Shown in pieces: positions 6,446 to 10,836 of a stretch of 10,836 bases of DNA. Position numbers and translations under genes: made by a program. Positions within the stretch are counted from its first letter, which is position 1. Each line of letters opens with the position of its first letter. The stretch covers positions 1 to 10,836 of the forward strand of contig QNAJ01000031.1 in assembly GCA_003641465.1 (NCBI GenBank), written 5' to 3'. Source of the stretch: Verrucomicrobiota bacterium. Lineage in GTDB: Bacteria; Verrucomicrobiota; Kiritimatiellia; B70-G9. Under the pieces are notes generated by a model. That model had not been told where the DNA came from. It searched no databases and was given only the letters and a program-made list of their open reading frames with translations.

Positions 6446-6474
6446 AAGTTAAGCATTGCTGGCAGGGGGGTCAA
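6446..6474 (-). promoter_or_regulatory. Candidate promoter of the deoxyribosyltransferase-like gene
   Basis: On the minus strand TTGACC (6474-6469, five of six) is followed by 17 bases and TAACTT (6451-6446, three of six). Transcription would begin near 6439, leaving a leader of about 55 bases with the GGAGG site close to its end. The weak -10 keeps this tentative. Confidence 0.35.
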
Positions 6475-6495
6475 GCTGCCACCAGACTGACTATC

Positions 6496-7419
6496 TCAGC
6501 GGCTTTCTTGCGGTCCGAGAAGGGCCTGAGCCTCCAGAGCGGACAGCAACCGGCGGAAGCGAGGATGGTCACGGATAGGATCGAGTTGCAGATCACCGAC
6601 TGATGCCAGTAGTGCCTCAGGATCGTACCCGGCGGCCTTGTCCAGGCTATCGAGAGCCGCCTCCACCTCTCCCTTGAGAGCGTAGGCACAGGCATAATTG
6701 AAATAGACACTGAACAGCAGGTTGCTGTCGGTGATGAGAGATACGGGAATATAAGAGAGAGTCTGCAGGGCCTCGTCGACTTTGCCCATTGTCATCTGAG
6801 TCGCTGCCAGGTTGCAGGCCAGCGCCGGATTCCCCGGGCGTAGCTCCAGGGCGCGTTTCATGTAGAAGGCTGCCTTAACATAGTTGCGGGCTTTGAAATG
6901 GAAGGCGCCCAGCCGGTGACAGAGACGGAACCGGAGATCTGCACTGGTAATCTGCGGCATTCCCTTTTCGAGGATCTGGATGGCCTCTTGCAGGTCACCG
7001 CGGCGATAGGCTTCCATCGAGTTCTCAAGCAGCATGCCCGTGCGTCGGCGCTCCAGGTCGAGCAGGGGATACGTAAGATTGGTCGCCGAAGGCTGCGGAG
7101 CAAGCGCGGTGATGGTCGGCAGAGACAGAAACGTGGTGCCAGTCGGCTGGCGGCTGAATGGTCGCGAAGAGAGCTGGTACAGACTCAGCCTTTTTCTCTG
7201 ACGATAGTCGAGGGTCGGTGAGACAGGTCGGTTGGTTCCCGGCAGGTAATAGAGTGGAGGGTGATGCCAGGGTGTGCCGGCTGCCGCGGACGAAGCTTCC
7301 TTCTTCTCGGATCCCGGAGAGGCGCTGCATATTACGGCGAGGAACGGGAATGCGATCAGCAGTTGGAGGATGATGGATGGCACTGCCGTGACTTTACTCT
7401 TCGATTCACCATACTTCAT
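6496..7419 (-). CDS. Exported tetratricopeptide-repeat protein
   Basis: ATG 7419 gives 307 residues; a GTG at 7422 directly before it is an equally possible start. A basic beginning and hydrophobic stretch (PSIILQLLIAFPFLAVICSAS, about residues 14-34) make a signal peptide. The AVIC sequence is only a poor lipobox, so a secreted or anchored form is more likely than a lipoprotein. Residues 40-125 are Pro/Ser/Thr-rich and look disordered. From about 130 on there are four TPR-like helix pairs, for example NSMEAYRRGDLQEAIQILEKG, and NYVKAAFYMKRALELRPGNP followed by LACNLAATQMTMGKVDEAL. The end, DPIRDHPRFRRLLSALE, is common after TPR arrays. TPRs mediate protein-protein contact, so it is probably a periplasmic scaffold; the partner is unknown. 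Confidence 0.82.
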   Translation of the reverse strand: MKYGESKSKVTAVPSIILQLLIAFPFLAVICSASPGSEKKEASSAAAGTPWHHPPLYYLPGTNRPVSPTLDYRQRKRLSLYQLSSRPFSRQPTGTTFLSLPTITALAPQPSATNLTYPLLDLERRRTGMLLENSMEAYRRGDLQEAIQILEKGMPQITSADLRFRLCHRLGAFHFKARNYVKAAFYMKRALELRPGNPALACNLAATQMTMGKVDEALQTLSYIPVSLITDSNLLFSVYFNYACAYALKGEVEAALDSLDKAAGYDPEALLASVGDLQLDPIRDHPRFRRLLSALEAQALLGPQESR

Positions 7420-7425
7420 CACGGC

Positions 7426-7454
7426 AATAATCGTCCTGGCAGGTGGTGTGTCAA
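7426..7454 (-). promoter_or_regulatory. Candidate promoter of the TPR gene
   Basis: On the minus strand a perfect TTGACA (7454-7449), a 17-base spacer and ATTATT (7431-7426, three of six) lie directly before the gene. The -10 box ends 7 bases before ATG 7419, so transcription would begin at or next to the start codon (a leaderless message). No strong ribosome binding site is present. Confidence 0.35.
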
Positions 7455-7471
7455 GTCCGGTGAAGGTACCC

Positions 7472-7500
7472 TTGCAGTTATTAGATAGTTTTCCTAAACT
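7472..7500 (+). promoter_or_regulatory. Candidate promoter of the small membrane protein gene
   Basis: TTGCAG (7472-7477, three of six), a 17-base spacer and TAAACT (7495-7500, four of six) lie in the divergent region between the TPR gene and GTG 7555. The spacer is AT-rich. The match is modest and rests mainly on spacing and position. Confidence 0.25.
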
Positions 7501-7554
7501 GATACCGCTTGCGGCACAAATTGGGACGGGAGGTTGTTTCCGTGGAGGACTAGC

Positions 7555-7785
7555 GTGAATGAAGAATATTCACTGGTGCCTCGGAGCCGGAAACATCTGT
7601 GGACAGCGATTGTTCTGCTGATCCTTGCACTCTGGTTCATCTGGGACGGCTGGTTTCCTCGGGCATCGGTAAGGGAAGCTCATCCGGATCCCACAGATCA
7701 TTTCTACCTGTTCAACAAGAGCATGGCGGTTCTGCTGGTGGTCGCTTCACTGATTTTCTTTTACGTGCATCTGGTTGCCGGATAA
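7555..7785 (+). CDS. Small membrane protein with two predicted helices, unknown function
   Basis: GTG 7555 is preceded by GGAGG (7544-7548) at 6 bases and yields 76 residues. A basic N-terminus (RSRKH) precedes hydrophobic segment 14-30 (HLWTAIVLLILALWFIW). A polar loop with DGWFPRAS and HPDPTDH follows, then a second hydrophobic segment 56-74 (SMAVLLVVASLIFFYVHL). By the positive-inside rule both ends would be cytoplasmic, with the aromatic loop outside. I do not recognise a family. The strong ribosome binding site and clean membrane pattern support a real gene. It is followed after 119 bases by the HU/IHF gene. Confidence 0.7.
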   Translation: MNEEYSLVPRSRKHLWTAIVLLILALWFIWDGWFPRASVREAHPDPTDHFYLFNKSMAVLLVVASLIFFYVHLVAG

Positions 7786-7828
7786 CATGGCAAAGGCAAT
7801 CCGTCACTGCCGGTTGCAGCGCATATTC

Positions 7829-7857
7829 TTGACCAGCAGCGGTGTCGTGTGGTTAAA
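7829..7857 (+). promoter_or_regulatory. Possible promoter upstream of the HU/IHF gene
   Basis: TTGACC (7829-7834, five of six) is followed by 17 bases and GTTAAA (7852-7857, three of six). It lies about 50 bases before ATG 7905. The -10 is weak and the gene could also be transcribed from the membrane protein promoter. Confidence 0.25.
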
Positions 7858-7884
7858 CCGTTGCAGATCCGTAGTGGTGAGGCG

Positions 7885-7906
7885 ATTGCAGGGAGTATTC
7901 TGCAAT
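7885..7906 (+). promoter_or_regulatory. Perfect inverted repeat covering the HU/IHF ribosome binding site and start codon
   Basis: ATTGCAG (7885-7891) and CTGCAAT (7900-7906) are exact reverse complements with an 8-base gap. The GGGAG ribosome binding site (7891-7895) lies at the stem edge and in the loop, and the first two bases of ATG 7905 lie in the 3' arm. In RNA this would make a 7-bp hairpin that could mask initiation; in DNA it could be an operator. Direct copies of TTGCAG also occur at 7814-7819 and 7861-7866. Confidence 0.45.
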
Positions 7907-8189
7907 GACATTGACCAAGAGACATCTGGTGAACCGTATCGCGGCGGAGACCGGGCTTAATCAGCGGGACATTTACCTCGTGGTACAGAAGACTCTGGAC
8001 TACATTATTGAGAGTCTGGCGAGGGGAGAGAATGTAGAGTTCCGCAATTTCGGTGTATTCGAGGTGCAGCAGCGCAGGGCCCGTCTGGGAAGAAATCCCC
8101 GGAAACCTGATCAGGTTGTCCGGATCCCGCCGCGCAAGACCGTCAAATTCAAGCCCGGCAAGGTCATGAAGCAGCTTGTCGGTGACTGA
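7905..8189 (+). CDS. HU/IHF-family DNA-binding protein
   Basis: The 94-residue product has the full HU/IHF layout. The N-terminal helices (TKRHLVNRIAAETGLNQRDI...) form the dimer core. ENVEFRNFGVFEVQQRRAR (43-60) leads into the DNA-binding arm with GRNPRKPD (62-69), whose Pro65 is the residue that intercalates in DNA bending, and then RKTVKFKPGK (77-86). Such proteins bend and compact DNA as dimers and affect replication, recombination and transcription. The arm cannot tell HU from IHF subunit. An inverted repeat overlaps its start codon, which hints at self-control. hisS begins 36 bases after the stop, so the two may be co-transcribed. Confidence 0.95.
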   Translation: MTLTKRHLVNRIAAETGLNQRDIYLVVQKTLDYIIESLARGENVEFRNFGVFEVQQRRARLGRNPRKPDQVVRIPPRKTVKFKPGKVMKQLVGD

Positions 8190-8225
8190 CCCGGGTGGTT
8201 CATCCAGAGGCATTTTTCTCCGGTC

Positions 8226-9512
8226 ATGGGAGAGCAGCGTATAAGCAGCGTCCCCGGAATGCAGGATCTGGCTGGGCCAGAGGCCGGTCTCTGGCGCCGA
8301 ATCGAACGCAGCTTTGTTGAGGTTTGCCGGAGGTACGGACTCGAGGAAGTACGTACGCCGGTCATCGAATATCGGGATCTTTTTTGCCACTCTCTGGGGG
8401 AATCCACCGAGGTGGTGCAGAAAGAAATGTATTCCTTTCCCGATGCAGCCGGCCGCCAGCTTGCACTGCGCCCCGAAGGTACCGCCGGCGTGCTGCGCTA
8501 CGTGGCCGAATCCCGGCCAGCCACGGAAGACCTGCGTCTTTTCTATTACGGACCCATGTTCCGGCGGGAGAGACCTCAGGCTGGCCGCCGCCGCCAGTTT
8601 CACCAGCTTGGCGTGGAACTGATCTGCGCAGCGGACCCTGTGGCGGATGCGGAATGCGTGGCACTTCAGGTGGACACGCTCCGCGCTGCGGGTCTCAGCA
8701 ATTTTGTGCTGCGGATCAACACCCGTGGGGACATCGGCGACATGAACCGGGTCACGGAGGGACTGCGGCAGGAACTGCGTCCCTTTCTTTCGGAGCTGTG
8801 TCCGGACTGTCGGCGGCGCTATGAGACCAACGTGCTGCGAATTCTGGACTGCAAGCGGGACGGATGTCGGCGGATCGTCGGCCAATTGCCTGATCTGTCC
8901 ACATACATGAGCGGCGCTTCCCGGTCCTACATAGAGCAGGTTTATACGGTCTTGGGCCGACTTGGAATCGCTTTCCATGTTGAACCCCGTCTGGTCAGGG
9001 GGTTGGACTATTACGTGCACACGATATGGGAGGTCACCCATCCCGGCCTGGGCGCACAGGACGCGGTGTCCGGAGGGGGAAGATACGTCGTACAGATGGG
9101 CGGCCGGAGAATTGAGGGGGTCGGGTTTGCGGTGGGTATGGAGCGCCTGGTCATCGCCCTGCAGCGGGAGGGATCCGGGATGCCGGAGCGCACCGAAATC
9201 CAGGTGTGGCTGGCCGCGGTGGGCGAAGAGGCCCGCGCTGCGAACCTGCAGTTGGCCGGTCAATTACGGGCTGCCGGGATAGCCTGTTCGGTTCCGTTGC
9301 GTTTTCAAAGTCTCAAAGCGCAGATGCGCGCGGCCGCCAAGTCTGGGGCGAAACTGGCGTTGATACGCGGGGACGAAGAATTGCAGCGGGGAACTATCCG
9401 TTTGAGAGAACTGGATTCCGGCCGGGAAAGGGAAGTACCCGGCGGCCGGATCCTGGAGACAGTTCGGGAAGTTCTCGCGCCAGAGGCAGGGACGCTTGAC
9501 AATGCCGATTGA
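8226..9512 (+). CDS. hisS: Histidyl-tRNA synthetase
   Basis: The 428-residue product is of normal length for bacterial HisRS, which charges tRNA-His. Class II motifs are clear: motif 1 around VRTPVIEY (42-49), motif 2 GPMFRRERPQAGRRRQFHQLGVE (109-131), the histidine-specific LVRGLDYY (256-263) and motif 3 GFAVGMERL (300-308). A C-terminal anticodon-binding domain starts at about 325. The insertion domain has four cysteines (192, 195, 209, 214) in a CPDC...C....C pattern, as in several bacterial HisRS. One oddity: the loop that usually reads GGRYDxLV..(L/M)GG is GGRYVVQMGG here (284-293), three residues shorter. ATG 8226 has only a distant AGAGG (8206-8210). aspS follows after 57 bases, a pairing common in bacteria. 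Confidence 0.96.
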   Translation: MGEQRISSVPGMQDLAGPEAGLWRRIERSFVEVCRRYGLEEVRTPVIEYRDLFCHSLGESTEVVQKEMYSFPDAAGRQLALRPEGTAGVLRYVAESRPATEDLRLFYYGPMFRRERPQAGRRRQFHQLGVELICAADPVADAECVALQVDTLRAAGLSNFVLRINTRGDIGDMNRVTEGLRQELRPFLSELCPDCRRRYETNVLRILDCKRDGCRRIVGQLPDLSTYMSGASRSYIEQVYTVLGRLGIAFHVEPRLVRGLDYYVHTIWEVTHPGLGAQDAVSGGGRYVVQMGGRRIEGVGFAVGMERLVIALQREGSGMPERTEIQVWLAAVGEEARAANLQLAGQLRAAGIACSVPLRFQSLKAQMRAAAKSGAKLALIRGDEELQRGTIRLRELDSGREREVPGGRILETVREVLAPEAGTLDNAD

Positions 9513-9569
9513 TCGCGGCAGCATTCCGCGCTTCCGGGCGGGTACGGAAGGAGTGCCGGGGGGCGGAAA

Positions 9570-10836
9570 ATGAAGACAGGGATGCGAACCCATACATGCG
9601 GCGAGCTGCGGCGGGATTCAGTGGGCCAGAGAGTGCGCCTTTCAGGGTGGGTGGAATCCGTTCGGGACCACGGTGGTGTGATATTTGTGGACCTGCGCGA
9701 CCGCTACGGGGTCACCCAGGTGATTTTCGACCCGGAAGACAGTCGGGAGACCTGGGACAAAGCCCAGCGCCTGCGCAGTCAGTACGTGATCGCAGTCGCC
9801 GGAGTGGTAGAGCGGCGTCCCCCGGAAATGGAAAATCCGAAACTCGCCACGGGAGAGATTGAAGTCCGTTGCGACAGTCTCCAGTTGCTGAATGCCAGCC
9901 TCACGCCACCGTTTCCATTGGAGGAGCGTGATGCTGCGCGGGTATCCGAGGAACTGCGTTTGACTTATCGGTATCTGGACCTGCGGCGTGCTTCAATGCA
10001 GCGAAATCTTCAGGCCCGGCATCGGCTCGCCCTCGCAGTCCGGAATTACCTGAACCGGATGGGATTTGTCGAGGTGGAGACGCCGATTCTGGGCAAGAGC
10101 ACTCCGGAAGGCGCCCGTGACTATCTGGTGCCCAGCAGGATTATCCCGGGAGCGTTCTTTGCTTTGCCGCAGGCACCCCAGCAATACAAGCAGCTGCTCA
10201 TGATTGCGGGGCTGGATCGCTACTTTCAGTTGGCACGCTGTTTCCGGGATGAAGACCTGCGGGCGGACCGCCAGCCGGAGTTTACCCAGATAGATATTGA
10301 AATGTCCTTTGTTACCGTAGCTGATGTGATCGCCGTGGTAGATGGGCTGCTGGTGGCGCTGTTTCGGGAGTTGAATCTTCCGGGCCCCGAACCCCCCTTT
10401 CCGCGCCTGACGTATCAGGAGGCGATGGACCGATATGGCAGTGATCGTCCGGATCTGAGATACGGGCTGGAAATCGTGGATCTGACGGATATCTTCGCTC
10501 ATTCGGATTTCCAGGTGTTCCGGCGGGCGGTAGATGCCGGAAAGGTTGTCCGGGCGCTGAATGCGCGAAGTCTCGGGCAGACGCCGCTGAGGATTCTGGA
10601 CGAATGGACGGAAGTGGCGCGCGAGGCCGGACTGTCCGGACTGGCCTACATCCGCGTCACGGGGGGCGGTGAGTGGAAGTCGCCGATACTGAAGTACCTC
10701 TCGGACGGGGAGAAGGAGGCTCTGGCGCAGCGGCTGGAGATACGGGCGGGCGATCTGATTTTATTCGCCGCGGAGGACCGCGCGGTGGTCTCAAAGGCCC
10801 TCGGGGAACTCCGCCGGCTTGCGGCGAAGGAAGCTG
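9570..10836 (+). CDS. aspS: Aspartyl-tRNA synthetase, 3' end beyond the window
   Basis: Frame 3 is open from ATG 9570 to the window end, giving 422 residues of a protein usually near 590. The anticodon-binding OB domain begins MRTHTCGELRRDSVGQ and includes GWVESVRDHGGVIFVDLRDR (26-45). The catalytic core has YRYLDLRR (133-140), motif 1 near GFVEVETPIL, TPEGARDYLVPSR (178-190), the QYKQLLM segment and motif 2 CFRDEDLRADRQPEFTQIDIE (224-244). The bacteria-specific GAD insertion domain runs from about 302. Motif 3 is not reached. An in-frame ATG at 9582 (MRTHTC) is an equally common family start; upstream of 9570 there is only a G-rich stretch. His34 in RDHGG is the residue seen in enzymes that charge both tRNA-Asp and tRNA-Asn, while E. 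coli has Leu there. Confidence 0.96.
   Translation, partial: MKTGMRTHTCGELRRDSVGQRVRLSGWVESVRDHGGVIFVDLRDRYGVTQVIFDPEDSRETWDKAQRLRSQYVIAVAGVVERRPPEMENPKLATGEIEVRCDSLQLLNASLTPPFPLEERDAARVSEELRLTYRYLDLRRASMQRNLQARHRLALAVRNYLNRMGFVEVETPILGKSTPEGARDYLVPSRIIPGAFFALPQAPQQYKQLLMIAGLDRYFQLARCFRDEDLRADRQPEFTQIDIEMSFVTVADVIAVVDGLLVALFRELNLPGPEPPFPRLTYQEAMDRYGSDRPDLRYGLEIVDLTDIFAHSDFQVFRRAVDAGKVVRALNARSLGQTPLRILDEWTEVAREAGLSGLAYIRVTGGGEWKSPILKYLSDGEKEALAQRLEIRAGDLILFAAEDRAVVSKALGELRRLAAKEA

Noticed and set aside
7761..9263. 500-codon open frame on the minus strand opposite hup and hisS
   Set aside because: It is the antisense shadow of HisRS, whose class II motifs are unmistakable on the plus strand. 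The translation is rich in His, Arg, Gln and Pro with no domain-like pattern and no ribosome binding site.

Overview
This is a chromosomal, mostly housekeeping stretch of a moderately GC-rich bacterium. The best lineage clue is the 50-residue basic protein at 5065-5217 (starts MSVHRSLKG, ends FGLPKTKVD). It matches what I know as the 'small basic protein' family of Chlamydiae, Verrucomicrobia, Planctomycetes and neighbouring candidate phyla such as Omnitrophota. The window therefore probably comes from the PVC superphylum or a nearby uncultured lineage. I see no transposase, integrase, CRISPR array, tRNA or rRNA.

Layout. 1-180 is the 3' end of a PlsC-type acyltransferase. 181-367 is AT-rich and carries two candidate promoters for an IspD-like cytidylyltransferase (368-1084) that has lost almost all known catalytic residues. 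Facing it is a GH20 hexosaminidase-like gene (2925-1126, minus). Divergent from that is a probable operon: acylphosphatase, a YfcE-type metallophosphoesterase and an exported protein of unknown function (2978-4817). After a 247-base intergenic region with a promoter come the small basic protein and an RsuA/RluB-type pseudouridine synthase (to 5941). The synthase has no normal start codon where its domain begins.

On the minus strand follow a nucleoside deoxyribosyltransferase-like protein (6383-5961) and an exported TPR protein (7419-6496). Going right on the plus strand are a 76-residue two-helix membrane protein, an HU/IHF-family DNA-binding protein whose start lies in a perfect hairpin, hisS (with a three-residue gap in a conserved active-site loop) and aspS, which runs off the window end.

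How the genes relate. Translation dominates: hisS, aspS, rRNA pseudouridylation and a probably ribosome-linked small protein. Lipid or isoprenoid-type genes, sugar hydrolysis and phosphate-ester hydrolysis are also present. I found no clear multi-gene novel defence or metabolic system. The most unusual items are the apparently dead IspD homologue, the small-basic-protein/pseudouridine-synthase junction, and the hairpin over the hup start codon.
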